Assembly: GCA_963971305.1 (NCBI GenBank)
Contig: OZ020305.1
Coordinates: 4,125,001-4,189,000, forward strand
Source of the DNA: Arcuatula senhousia
Taxonomy: Eukaryota > Mollusca > Bivalvia > Mytilida > Mytilidae
DNA length: 64,000 nucleotides
Reading direction: 5' to 3'
Below, piece by piece: positions 34,301 through 46,160 of this stretch (positions within the stretch are counted from its first letter, which is position 1; each line of letters begins with the position of its first letter). The notes under the pieces are model-generated. The model did not search any database. It was not told the origin of the DNA and saw nothing but the letters and a program-made list of their open reading frames with translations. A program made the position numbers and the translations under genes.

Positions 34301-34859
34301 GTAATTAATGTTACTTAGAGACTGACGTATACATGTATGTATATCTTGATTTATGTGCTGGGCAATGATTTTTTACACTACATGTAAACATGTATATATA
34401 TGCCTTACAAATGGGTGTTCCCTTTAATTGGGTATATGTGTCGAACAGATCCTTGAGCACGAAACAAAGCTCGTTAAAGATTCCCACAACACCTTACATG
34501 ATAGTGTCACGAAGACATAGTTTCACATTCAGAGTAACATTTAAATTTACTTTCATCAATTTTGGCTGCCTTGTTTTCATTACCACACAGATCAGAATGA
34601 ATTAGAAAAAAATATCTTACCCGACATTATATCAAGTTGAAAAGAGACTTCTAGCTTTTCTCTTACTTCTTAAAATTATTTATGATATAATTAAAACATT
34701 AAGTTGATGAATTGCTTGCTTTGTTAGTTTCACCTAATGTCAAATGGAATACAAGGGTAACAACAGTTATTAGTTAGCTAGTTAGCTAATTATCATTCCT
34801 CACGTAAAAATGGTTTTGTTAAATATTTGTGTTTCGATACGATAATTAAAAAAAAATAA
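34301..34859. other. No gene seen
   Basis: AT-rich spacer without a supportable feature. Confidence 0.5.
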
Positions 34860-35275
34860 AGACAGAATGTGTCCATGGGACACGGATGCCCCACTGGCCC
34901 TAAACAGGAAGTAGATTTCTATCAGGTCTGAAAATCACTTAGGACATACGGTTTGTCATACTGATCCATCCTACCAAGTTTCAAAACATTCTGGTATACA
35001 GTTCCTGAGAAAAGCTTGACGGAAATTTTCATATCATGTTCACATATTTTCATATCAGCCTAAATCAAGTCCAAAACAGGAAGTAGAGATCAGACAGGTC
35101 TCAAACTCGCTTAGGACATAAAGTTTGACATACTGGAACTTCCTACCAAGTTTCAAATCATTCTCATGTACGGTTTCTGAGAAAGTTGATAGGCACTGGA
35201 AAATGGAGGGATGGACAGGATCGGACAATTTAGTCTCCTGCAGGGGGATTATGCTTTTTCTTTCAACGTGCAAGG
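34860..35275. repeat. Pearl/Helitron-like fragment, two 172-bp cores
   Basis: The landmark AACAGGAAGTAGA starts at 34902 and 35074. Each is followed by CTTAGGACATA, CATACTG and CCTACCAAGTTTCAAA blocks. The second core ends near GGAGGGATGGACAGGATCGG. A terminal hairpin was not identified. Confidence 0.65.
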
Positions 35276-35395
35276 AACGTAGAATATTTTAACATGATGC
35301 AGCACTATGGTTTGCGGTCAGGGTTTCCGCATTATATCCTGACGACCCCAGCACTTATTATGACTGGACTACTCCATTCAACCACCTAGGGCACA

Positions 35396-35525
35396 CGTTC
35401 CAATCGCTTTGTGAGCAAGGCAGACTGAACCGATGTCAGGATTCTGAGCGCTCTTGAGGACTTTTACATACAAGCTTAACGCGATGCTATGGACCTTTTG
35501 GCCACCCAGAACCCGAACGGGTTGT
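35396..35525 (+). repeat. Possible tRNA-derived SINE, copy 2
   Basis: Begins CGCTTTGTGAGCAAGGCAGA and continues with CGATGTCAGGATTCTGAGCG, the counterpart of 34173-34300 at roughly 75% identity by eye. Confidence 0.45.
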
Positions 35526-35779
35526 TAACTAAATGCTGCAAGTATTTGTTTTTAACTTTAAGTACTTCAATGTGAAAGCTTCTAGTGGATTCAACATTGT
35601 ATTGTTAATCAAAATAATGTGAAAATTTAGTTTGTAAGTTGTAATTAGTTCGTGTAGTTAGTAAGCAGCATGAAGTGTCACTAGCAGATAAAATCCCTGA
35701 AATGTCTATTTTATAGGCCAACACTATATAATATATAAGCGGATATGTGAAAATTAGTAAAGATGAAGATTAATAAATA

Positions 35780-35785
35780 TTTATT
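35780..35785 (-). terminator. AATAAA polyadenylation signal of the MINPP1-like gene
   Basis: AATAAA on the minus strand about 16 bases past the TAG stop at 35801. This gives a very short 3' untranslated region if it is the one used. Confidence 0.6.
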
Positions 35786-35800
35786 ATTAAAAGTTCTTTC

Positions 35801-38800
35801 CTACCCAACTATTGGTGCAACAGAAGTCGCGCATATTTTATCGAGGTTGCAATGCTCCGTATGTTTCCATAGTAATGCCTTGAACTGAGTGTATGGACAA
35901 AGGACATTTCCACATCCGGGTATAACCATTGGTTGTTGATTAACAAACATCTTAATCAAATAACTCTCTGGTCCGGCGCCGCCACAGTTATACATCACAA
36001 AAGCCACGTGAGCTGAAAACGGCGTCACTCGGCTTTCTACGAAAGTCCTGTTCTTCATATTCAGATAATTGTCAGCTCGGAGGGGCTCGCTATCTTTGAA
36101 GATTCCGAGAGATGCGTAAAACATGTCTAGAGAGTGAGAATGTCCGAACCTGAGGTTTCCAATCAAGTATCTATAACAGAAAATAAATTACATGTTATGA
36201 TTTTTACAAGAACAAAATTAATTGAAACAATTTCACGAACCTAGCTCTTGTTTATATCATTTCTCCATTTCATGTAACTGCAAATTTTTAACTTGGTTTT
36301 GAATTCTGGTAAATGAAATGAACCAAAATGTCTATTTAGCCTAAATGCCTGCATAACGTGAAATGTTCGTGTAGTTATCCTGCCTGCATGGGCTTAAAGT
36401 ATCAACTGCGGCAAAGAATTTTTTTTAAAATCTTTTTTTTTTGTCGTGACCCTTTTGGTAAAAGTTTCCTTCTTGATTAGATACGTGTACTTACTCTTGG
36501 TTGGTCTGTTGACTGTTAATGGCGCCCTCGAATGTAGAAAATACATCTTGCCAAATCGGACATGTCAGTCTCGGGAGGATAGGATGGCCGTACAAGATAT
36601 TGTAGTAGTCCTGTCAAAAGAGAGGTTAACAGTTAAACAAACTGAAAACAGTTCATGAAGGATCTTAAAACAATGGCGAGATGAAAAAAAGACGCAGTCT
36701 TCTTTTCAATTTTACCTTTTATTAATCAACTAGTTGAAGTAATGTAGCTCCTTTGGCATATTTGATATGGCGGAGGAAGGGATCACAATTGACATACACA
36801 AAGATTACAGACAAGAAGACAAAATGTAACACTGAATAATACACTGGTACCTAATTTACAGATAATATCAACACTGAGGTACTAGTAGTCCATCTTTAGA
36901 CGGTTTTTTTTCAGTTTAATGTTACATATTGTTTCACTTATGCGTTTTAAATTTATTTTTATGTCATTTTAGTTCCTGATCTGATATAGTCGATCCGATT
37001 TAATTCAAAAATGCTCAAAACCCAAGGTTCTTCCTAACCCAGACATAGGTTGATCTTAGTCATAATTTGGTTCCCAGATCGGCAAGTTCTTTGCTCCTCA
37101 TATTCATATAGTGTTTGGCATTTTGATCTTTGAGTAGAGTGCCTCTGATGATTCTTGAATAGACGAAACGCGCGTCAAATGAAGCAAAATTTATTATTTG
37201 GAACCTTGTTATAGTTTTAAAATCGCTGTAAATATTGTGTATTATAACAGTGTTGTACCGGTATTCATGAGAGAGGGTGTTTTGACAAAAGAAGCCCTTA
37301 GATGGACTCCAGAGCGAAAGAGAAAACAAGGCTGACAATTAAAAGAACACGTGTTGGAGAACACTTATAGAAAGAGGTGAAAGATCACCAGTTAACACAT
37401 AGAGAGTTGAAGAAAACAGAACAGGACAGAGACAAGTGAAGAATTCTAGTTCTTGTCCTGTGTGTTTCCGGGCATTACAAGGTTTAAGAAGGTAGGTTGT
37501 TAAAACTTGGTTTAGTCAACAAATTATATTGAAATACAGGTATCCCCAGTATGCTTTTGTACTGTTTCTGCCTTTTTCTTCTTGAAAATTGATGATCGAC
37601 CATCCAACTTTGGTGTTTTTTAGTACCTTTTCCCTTGAATTTATACATGTACATTTCTTTTGCCCTTTTTTAAAACTTACCCATAGGTCACCTTGGTAGT
37701 TCATTATTTCCATTTCTTCTGGAGTAAACATGCTACACCAACCAGTCGCGTTGTTAACAGATAAGTCGGTGGGACACAGGAGATAGATTGTACGGAGTTC
37801 ATCTACAATGTACAAAGACAGGTCGATATCAATAGAAACCCATTTCAAATTTAATTGGGTGTTTATGGTCGTGGGGGAATCATTCCGAATGCCCCTTTGC
37901 GGCGACTTTTTATTAAAGCCTCGCAGTGTGTCATGGGTCGTTAGCCCATGACCGACCACCGCCAGGGTAAGGGGATCCGGCACGATGACACTCGTTGTCG
38001 CTGTCTAACAGTGCCCGTACGTCTTGCACTACGACGAGGTACCGCATGAATGGAATTCTGCAAGACACAGAAACCCATAATTTCTTAACTCTACATACAA
38101 AGTCATGTACTAGTATATAGACTATATACGATATGTTTCACTCAGTGAATTAATGAACTTAGAACAGCTGAAATATTCGTAATTCGTTTGTTTTAGATAT
38201 AAGTTCATTTCTTTGTTTTGGAGTAGTTTCTTATGTAATTTACAATACAATGTTCCACAGATTTAATGAATTTTTTGGATGTTAATGTAGGTAAAGTTCA
38301 CAAAACCAAAAAAACAAACAAAATATAGCAAATAAGGAAACAACCTCACATATTCTATATGATTGGGAAATGTCAAACTTTGTTCTTAGTAGTGGTTTAG
38401 AGGCCGACACTGCGGGTCAGTAACTTTTAATAGGATTAAGTTAGTTATTGCTTTATTCTAAAGCAGCAAGAAAACGCCCATATCGGGGAGGTGAACATGA
38501 AAGGGCACGATGAAATGAACTTAAAATGGTGATAAAATGAACTTAAAATGGTGATAAAATGAACTTAAAATGGTCATAAAATTGAAGAATGGGGACACGA
38601 GGCCAATCAGGGAAATGAAATAAGACTAGAAATGGAACGCCTGTCCTGAGATCAGAATATGGGCGCTTTTTGCTTGACTTTAAACCACAATCTTAGTGTT
38701 GAGCTGTGAGCCTATTGGTCATTCGGGACCCACACTGGACTGACTGGGCTATATTAGTAAGAAGTCATTTTAATGCAATCGCTTATAACCAAAGCGCCAA

Positions 38801-39546
38801 AAAATACTAATATGTGACGACTTACCAAATGTCAAAGGCTTATCCAATCCTAATCTTTTAGAAACGCTTTGTATTACATTCTGGAACAAAGAAGAGTTTT
38901 CAAAAGCAAGGACCTCATGGTTGTGGGTTTTGTTGTTTAGGACTCCAGTTTCCCAACGCGGACATGTCTCATAATTCCGCAACATGGTATTATTTGATGT
39001 TGGTGTAATATCCGTTCGAGCGTTCCCAGTCGTACTTTTGGATAAGGCTTTGTAAAACTCGCTTGCGCTGGTCCTAGTGCGCTTTTTGGATGATCCAGTC
39101 AGTTTTATCGACGATGGTGAAACTTTTCCATGAAATAATCTATGTAAACCTTTTCCATAGTAATCTCCCAAGTAATGAAGTTCCCATCGCCCAATATCTT
39201 CCACATGACCGTGGGTTTTGGGTGGAAAATTTTGCCATGTTTTCAGAAAGGAAAAATTGTCTATATTTGAAGCTGAAGTTACTAGCTTCGTGCGCAAAGT
39301 TTCAAACGAGGCGTAATCATCCGTCGATGGATACCGAGCTCCATGACGACCGACATAGTTAAGTTGGACTGCAGTGCATGTCTTTCCGTCACCATTGGTT
39401 ACATCCATCAGTTGATTGGTTGGCATGGTGATATTTTTGTTGTGCCAAAAATATGAACATTTGTGACCAAACAAATTAGGTGGAAGTCCCGTCAGCATGT
39501 CTGCACTTGCACCATACACCAAAAGTGATGTCAGAATAAATAGCAT
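35801..39546 (-). CDS. MINPP1: Multiple inositol polyphosphate phosphatase (MINPP1-like), four exons
   Basis: The family removes phosphates from inositol polyphosphates such as InsP6 in the ER lumen or outside the cell. Exons on the minus strand: 39546-38826, 37802-37681, 36610-36495 and 36170-35801. All junctions are GT/AG and phases match (1, 0, 2), giving 442 residues with TAG stop. The start is ATG at 39546, giving a signal peptide (Met-Leu-Phe-Ile-Leu-Thr-Ser-Leu-Leu-Val-Tyr-Gly-Ala-Ser-Ala). The histidine acid phosphatase motif Arg-His-Gly-Ala-Arg-Tyr-Pro is at 67-73. Exon 2 carries the family block Asn-Asn-Ala-Thr-Gly-Trp-Cys-Ser-Met-Phe-Thr-Pro-Glu-Glu. In exon 4, where the family has His-Ala-Glu, this gene has His330-Ser-His332, so the usual proton-donor glutamate is absent. 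Several Asn-X-Ser/Thr sites are present; there is no KDEL-type end, so secretion is likely. An acceptor (TATTTTTCAG) at 39564 suggests a separate 5' untranslated exon. Confidence 0.9.
38508..38581. repeat. 22-bp tandem repeat
   Basis: Three copies of ATAAAATGAACTTAAAATGG with a two-base link (22-bp unit) lie in the first intron of the MINPP1-like gene. The inverse sequence, ATGTTCATTTTA(C/T)CAC, appears near 22660. Confidence 0.75.
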
Positions 39547-39592
39547 CTTCAAATTTCTATTGCCTGAAAAATATCTAAGATTTTGGCACTTC

Positions 39593-40239
39593 TAGAAGAA
39601 AATGAGATGTGGAATAAGTGTACGCGACACAACCTACATTATAAACGTATATTTTAAATATCCTCAATGGAAAACAGCCAGCAGCCCTCAATGTGACCAG
39701 CGGTCGCTGCTCGCTGTTTTTCAATTGGCCCCTGGATTGAAAATAAAATACATATGATTCAAGCCCAATCCCAAAGTGCATTGAAAGACCCTCTTCTTGA
39801 CAAAAAACAATTAACAAAAATTCGACTAAATACAAACATAAGCTTTGATAAAGATTCCTGGCTTAGGACAGGCACATTAAAATGTGGCGGGGTTAAACTA
39901 GTTTTTTGGCGCCAACCTTCCCCCTAATGATAATCAATAACAAAGCACAAACTAACACACAGTAAAAATCAAATCGATAGAAGTTCAATTCAACAAGAGA
40001 GTATCTGAGACAAAAGGACAACAGGTAATTAACGGGACGTAAAGATACTCTCTTGAGAACACTCGAAGTTACTGACAGCTAGCTAAGAAGCATCCATCGA
40101 CTGATGTAAAAAAATCAAGTATGTCGATTTTAAATCCGACACAACACGTCAAACACTTGATATGATGATGCATCATCACACAAAACCGACACACTTGACC
40201 GCTGTAATGCTCAAAAATGACATAAGTATAAAAAGGCAA
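39593..40239 (-). repeat. 3' tail (untranslated region) of the Penelope-like element
   Basis: This 650-base segment follows directly on the TAA stop of the reverse transcriptase frame and is the reference copy for the dispersed tail family. Its end on the minus strand is CACTTATTCCACATCTCATT then TTCTTCT. It lies about 45 bases from the MINPP1-like ATG, in the same orientation, just upstream of that gene's candidate splice acceptor at 39564. Confidence 0.75.
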
Positions 40240-42355
40240 TTAACATTTTAAAGTAAGTATCAAATTATCAATATTTTTACCAAAGAAGACTAAATTCAAA
40301 GATTTTACTAAAATATCCATTTCATAACCTTTATTTAATAAAGTTTTAAGCCAATTTTGCATTCCCAACGGATTGTTTTTGAATTTATTTGCTCTATAAA
40401 CAACATTACCGTAGAAATCTGGATGGGATATTCCCTTTACAATCAAAAGTCGTCGTGTACAGTTAAATTTTCCAATAAGGTATAGATATTTATGATAAAA
40501 CTTAGTAAACGACTTCACTAATTTGTGGTAACGATATCCTTGTTTTAGTAATTTTTTTGTAATACACTGGTTTTTATCATTAAAATCAGACACACCACTG
40601 CAGATCCGAGCATATCTTACCAACTGTGAAATATATACTCCGTAAGACGGAGCAAGTGGTACATCTCCCTCTAGAAAAGGAAAATTCACAATGGGAAATG
40701 AAAAGTCATCCCGTTTATCATATATTTTAGTGTGTAATTTTCCATTGATTATACTTAAATCTAGATCTAAAAATGGGCATCTATCACCAGTAAGGTTAGA
40801 TTTATTCAAAGTTAATTCCTTGGGATAAATTTCCGTAATAAAATTAGAAAATGTCGGATTGTTTAGTGAAAGAATGTCGTCTAAATATCTGTATGTATAA
40901 TTAAAAGTTTCAATGAGATGTTGTCTGTTGGGGTCTTTTTGAAGTTTTGCCATAAATTGGGATTCATAACAATACAAAAAAAGGTCAGCAATAAGTGGGG
41001 CACAATTAGTTCCCATAGGGATACCAATGACTTGGCGATAAATTGTTCTCCCAAAACGAATATAAATGTTGTCCAAAAGATAATTTAGAGCAGTTATCGT
41101 TTCTGCATCAGTCCAATTGACGTAACCTTTATGAGTCTCGTTGCTAAAAAACGATTTATTAAATAATTTAGAAACTTTAGAGCAGATATAGTCACTTTTA
41201 GATTTATCGAAACACCATTTAACCAGATATTCAAATTGTTTTTTAATAAGACAGTGAGGAAGGTTAGTGTACAAAGTAGAAAAATCGTAGCTATCAACTG
41301 TATGGTAAGTACCTTCAAAAGCGCGAAGTTTGTCTAAAACATCGAGCGAATTTTTCACACTCCAAAAATGATTTATGCCACTGTTTTCAAATACCTTTTC
41401 GCAGTATCGAATAATAAATTCTTTCATAGTAGTCAAAGCAAGTGATAAGATTTTAGAAATATTAGTGAGAGAACACTTACTTGAAGCAGATATGAAACGA
41501 GATTTATAAGGATTTTTGTGTAGTTTAGGGATCCAGTACATTGTAGGTAGTTTATTGTATGTAGGAGCGGCTCGTAGTGATGTGGTATTTAAAATATGGT
41601 CCTCAATAATACTACATTCTGTAGATTGTACGCGAATAAAAGTGTTGGAACTTTTAATTTCTTGCATCAACACTTCAAGGTAATATTTTCGTCATACAAT
41701 AACGACATTATTGGCAGCTTTGTCTGCAGGAACGAAAACGTATTGTGAACCAAGTGAACGCATTTTTGTCTTAATTCTTTTTAGATATGTATTTGGCCGA
41801 AATTCTACAAAGGAGTTTTGAAAATGATTTATTCTGAGTTTAACAATTGACATGAAGTTATTTATAAAATTGTCAAGAGATTTAGTATCTGCTTCTTCTC
41901 TCTTGATCCAAGATTTACAGAAAGAGAGAAGTGCAGTTTTGATACAATCGAAGCAAGAATTCCAATTGATCTTTGAGGGGGTCTAAATTTTGGGCCCTTT
42001 TTCAGAAAATTTATTACCTCTGGGTCCTTGACGATGGTAAGGTCACCGGTAACAACATGGTCAAAAGGAACATATTTAAAATCAGAATTACTACAGTCGC
42101 ATGACAAAGGAATATTCGTATCCAGTTCTTCATCAGTAGTAGTTGACGTATAATTAAAAATAATGTTTCGGGTAGGTTTTTTATATTTATAAGATACAAT
42201 AGGAGGTTCAGTATTAGAAAAATAAGGTGGAATGAGATCTTTGATTTTTGGATCCGCAAATATGCTAGATATGTTTATAAAATCAAGTCCTCTATTAATA
42301 TATGTTAATTTGATAAAATGTCGAATGTCTGTCTTGAATACTATAATTGGTACTA
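40240..42355 (-). pseudogene. Penelope-like reverse transcriptase, with a frameshift and an in-frame TGA
   Basis: The frame 41691-40240 encodes a reverse transcriptase: a Tyr-Trp-Ile-Pro-Lys-Leu-His-Lys block, Tyr-Asp-Phe-Ser-Thr-Leu-Tyr-Thr, Gly-Ile-Pro-Met-Gly-Thr-Asn-Cys-Ala-Pro, and the catalytic Tyr-Leu-Asp-Asp at 40876-40887. Upstream, a Pro-Ala-Asp-Lys-Ala-Ala-Asn-Asn motif resembles the DKG motif of Penelope-like elements. TGA at 41692-41694 interrupts the same frame, and a one-base shift near 41970-41980 (at a C/A run) separates the N-terminal part (to about 42355), which has a Cys-Asp-Cys-Ser-Asn-Ser motif. No GIY-YIG domain was seen in the copy, so assignment to the Penelope-like group rests on the reverse transcriptase and is moderate. 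Coding potential is otherwise well preserved, so the insertion is fairly young. Confidence 0.75.
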
Positions 42356-42699
42356 AGCAATATTATTTTGATTTAAAAAATTATAATGAATATAAATGAA
42401 CGTTACTCTGTGGTCCTTCTCAACATAGAATTGTTTGTGTTTATCTATATAGGCCAGATTAAACAAATGACGTATGACGACCATGGTCATTTTTTTCCTT
42501 GAAATGACAATTGATAAATCCTTAAGTCTTACACGCATATTTCATAACTGAATAGACATTTTGATGGATTGGTAGACTCAATTGTAGATAGGGTCGAAAG
42601 TTCAAACGTCTGACGACGGAATACACGTGTATATGTATCTAAAGTTTCTTAAAAAATACTTATAACATATTTCAGTGTCAGTCATTGTTATGGACCGCT
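42356..42699. other. Upstream flank of the Penelope-like element, unresolved
   Basis: A 61-codon minus frame (42353-42538) may continue the N-terminal side of the element, but I cannot align it with a known domain. The 5' boundary of the element is not defined. Confidence 0.35.
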
Positions 42700-43230
42700 A
42701 AAGTATTTATGTTTGTCAAACATCTTTGTTCGGTCCTCCGTCCGTCCGTGCGTCTGGTTCTTATAACATATATCAGGGTACTATATGTTGGAGTTCAATT
42801 ATATTTCACCACTAGATCTTGATGAATCATTGATCCCTACATCAGCAATTATTCGCCCACTTTGGTTAAGGTCCATATTTCTGATACTGCATGTTGGAGG
42901 TCAATGATATTTTCTGTCTTAAGTAGTTCAAAATCGCCCATTAGAATTTTTTTTTCACTGCGACATATATTTTATGCATGAACAACTTCAGTTAGTTTCT
43001 TGGTTAATGTCTATATGACCCTATATCTCGGTTACTACATGTTGAGGGTCAAAGATATTTCACCACAAGATATGCCTTGGGTAGTCTGACACTATATATA
43101 CCCACTAGAAATAAGGTCACTGTGACTTATTCGGCCTTTATTGGTTAAGGTCCATATCTCGGGTACGTCATGCTGGAGGGGTAAACAATATTTCAAGAAC
43201 TTCTAGTTTTTTTCTTGTTGATATCATGAT
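42700..43230. repeat. Pearl/Helitron-like fragment with (TCCG)n
   Basis: A CCTCCGTCCGTCCGTGCGTC tract near 42737 is followed by four related cores. Landmarks are (C/T)ATGTTGGAG(T/G)TCAA or close variants at about 42785, 42890, 43037 and 43170, each preceded by GGTCCATAT(C/T)TC-like sequence. No terminal hairpin was identified. Confidence 0.6.
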
Positions 43231-43437
43231 GACACTTTAACTTACCGACATTGAATCTTTCACAATCTATGTTTTACCTAATATACCTTTACTTCCATGG
43301 CTTGAATTATGAAGCAATATTTGCAATTGCATTTAGTCTCTATTTAAAATGTCATAACCAATGTTTGTTTGTATCAATATAAAGGCAGATTAGTGCAATA
43401 ACTTTTTTTGCGAATAGGAATGTTTCGGTGAAAAAAA

Positions 43438-44937
43438 CAAGAGGCTCCCAGGAGCCTGAATCGCTCACCTGGTCTTAATGTCAACCCTTTGAAGACTTTT
43501 GTATAGCTAAATGAGCTGAATGTTTAAGCAATAAAAAGCTTTTCTCTATCTGCAATAGTTTTCATTCCAAAGCAAAAAACACTATTTTTCACCTTTAAAG
43601 GGCCATAACACCTTAAAGGGGTCATCTGACAATTTCGACCCTAAAAAGACTTTTGTAGAGCTAATTAAGCTGAACATTTAACAAGCAACATCTTTTCTCT
43701 ATCTGCAAAAGTTTTTTTTCTTTAGGCCAAAAACACTATTTTTTGCCTTTAAGGGGCCGTAACCACTATAAGGGGTCATCTGGCAACTTTGACCCTATGG
43801 AAACTTTTGTAGAGCTAAATGAGCTGAACATTTAAGCAAGCAACAACTTTTCTCTATCTGCAATAGTTTTCATTCCATAGACCAAAAACACTATTTTTTG
43901 CCTTTAAGGGGCTGTAACCCCTATAGGGGATCATCTGCCAACTACGACCATATGGAGACTTGTGTAGAGCTAAATGAGCTGAACATTTAAGCAAGCAACA
44001 GCTTTTCTCTATCTGCAATAGTTTTCATTCTATAGGCCAAAAACTCTATTTTTTGCCTTTAAGGGGCCATAACCCCTATAAGGGGTCATCTGACAACTTT
44101 GACCCTATGGAGACTTTTGTAGAGCTAAATGAGCTGAACATTTAAGCAAGCAATAGCTTTTCTCTATCTGCAATAGTTTTCATTCTATAGGCAAAAAAAA
44201 ACTATTTTTTGCCTTTAAGGGGCCGTAACCCCTATAAGGGGTCATCTGACAACTTCGACCCTATGGAGGCTTGTGTAGCGCTAAACGAGCTGAACATTTA
44301 AGCAAGCTACAGCTTTTCTCTATCTGCAATAGTTTTCATTCTATAGGCCAAAAACTCTATTTTTGCCTTTAAGGGGCCATAACCCCTATAAGGGGTCATC
44401 TGACAACTTTGACCCTATGGAAACTTTTGTAGAGCTAAATGAGCTGAACATTTAAGCAAGCAATAGCTTCTCTCTATCTGCAATAGTTTTCATTCCATAG
44501 GCCAAAAACATGAAAAAATGCTATTTTTCACCTTTAAGGGGCCGTAACTCCCATAAAGGGTCATCTGACAGAGACTTTTGTAGAGCTTTTGATGCTGAAG
44601 CAGTAGCGTGGCATCAGATTTCATCTATCTTTTATACTTTTTGATTTACAAGCCAAAAACAGTAGTCTGACCCCCCTGGTCTATTTTTAGCAACGGCGGC
44701 CATGTTTTTCGACGAATCAAAAATCCCCACATCAGTTCTGTGGGGGATACCCTAAAGTACCACCAGACCAAATTTGGTTTGAATCTGTGCAGCCGTTTCA
44801 GAGGAGAAGAAGTTTGAAGAAAAGTTAACGACGACGACGGACGACGACGACGGACGACGACGACGACGGACGACGACGACGACGGACGCCAAGTGATGGC
44901 AATAGCTCACATGGCCTTTGGCCAGGTGAGCTAAAAA
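43438..44937. mobile_element. Helitron/pearl-like element of the GAGGCTCC family, seven cores
   Basis: The left end has a GAGGCTCCCAGGAGCCTG hairpin, then TCGCTCACCTGGTC. Seven tandem cores follow; the landmark TCTCTATCTGCA starts at 43543, 43696, 43851, 44006, 44161, 44317 and 44471 (period 153-156). A long GACGACGGAC microsatellite runs from 44829 to about 44888. The right end has the small hairpin TGGCCTTTGGCCA, then GGTGAGCTAA and an A run. It carries no protein; the minus frame across the microsatellite is an artefact. This is the complete version of the element at 26891-28746. Confidence 0.85.
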
Positions 44938-45619
44938 GTAAAATAATCAGGAAAAATGAAACCTCTACAAGTTCATGGAATGGGTTTCTATTGCGTACAT
45001 AAATTTTAAACAAACCTTCCAAAAATCTTCTTGTACACTTATACTAGTATGGCACATATATTCGAACGCGAACAAGCAAAAGATGACTTTCAACTTCCAA
45101 CACTTTCTTAAAGGTAAAACAAAAACGTTATTTATTTGTAACGTAACATACCTTCAATTATTTCACAATTCCAGTAGTACAAGTTCTTACTATTTTCTGT
45201 AACCTTTGTTAAACTGAGATAACATATTTACTATGTATCACAAAGCACTGAAATGTCACCTTTAGATCAAAGGAACATAAAAGGTCAAAGTACAAGAATA
45301 TGATTTGACCATTATAAGTTATACCTATCTGGATCTAGAAATTCATACAAGTATGATAGCACCCATAGTTTAAGGTACAAAAATGTAACTTTTTGACGTA
45401 TTTGATATAAGCGGAGCTATAATGCGGTCCTATAACTAGAAATAAGACTCAGATAAGATTCACCCTGTTCTAAATCACACCACTGAGTGCGTATTCCCAA
45501 TTTAAAATATTTGAAACCCAGCTATTTCATGATTTTAACGTTACAGTTACAAAATGTAATAGAAATTTCTAAAAAAGAAATGTGCAGTTTTTGCAAATAA
45601 AAGACCTGAATGTGATCCC
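44938..45619. other. No gene seen
   Basis: AT-rich spacer with no supportable feature. Confidence 0.5.
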
Positions 45620-45665
45620 TGCCCTGGTACTCCGGTTTCCTCCAACAGGTCCCATAACCGGTAAG
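45620..45665 (+). repeat. SINE-like fragment (ACTCCGGTTTCCTCC core)
   Basis: CCTGGTACTCCGGTTTCCTCC matches the core at 63840-63880. The motif recurs in invertebrate short interspersed elements; here only a fragment remains. Confidence 0.45.
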
Positions 45666-45816
45666 ACTCGAATTTGAAGACAGGTCTCCTACTTCTTGTT
45701 TAACGATATCTGGTAATTTTTTACTTTCACATATTTTTTTTCAAATATACATCCAAATGAGTACTGGTTAAAAAAATGGAATCGATCATCGATCTCGTCA
45801 ATTCAATGTTTAGAAA

Positions 45817-46039
45817 CATTTAAAAACTGCATGTAAGCGGGGTTGCATAAAAAGACATATAGGCCTTGAAAAGTACAACTTCAACACCATTTAATACTGT
45901 GTTGTTGTTTTTTGTTGGCATAACTTGTATATCTTAAGTGTTTTTGTGCAGTTACTGTCAAATTAAATGGTGCTGAAGTTGTACTTTTAGAGGCCTATGC
46001 TGTCTTTTTATGTTTCCCCCAACATGCAGTTTTTAAATG
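45817..46039. mobile_element. 223-bp foldback element
   Basis: Arms of about 90 bases pair across the segment. CATTTAAAAACTGCATGT on the left mirrors ACATGCAGTTTTTAAATG on the right, and further in, the ACATATAGGCC and GTACAACTTCAACACCATTT blocks mirror AAATGGTGCTGAAGTTGTAC and GGCCTATGCTGT. It has no coding sequence. The target duplication was not resolved. Confidence 0.75.
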
Positions 46040-46064
46040 CATATATTCGAATCCCGTCGGTTAT

Positions 46065-46160
46065 GGGACCCCATCCTGATGCCGTGCATACCAAATATTA
46101 AGTAGCATTGATTAGTAGTTGCTGAGAAACTATTACGAAAATTTCTACGTGGCCCGCTCA
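46065..46160. repeat. Single pearl-like core
   Basis: Resembles the cores at 22735-23010 (TATGGGACCCCATCCTGATG, TGCATACCAAAT, GTAGTTGCTGAGAAA). Confidence 0.45.

Noticed and set aside
37060..37338. 92-codon frame between MINPP1 exons
   Set aside because: Lies wholly within an intron whose neighbouring exons join perfectly without it.
44825..45022. Arg-rich frame near 44830
   Set aside because: It is the translated GACGACGGA microsatellite.
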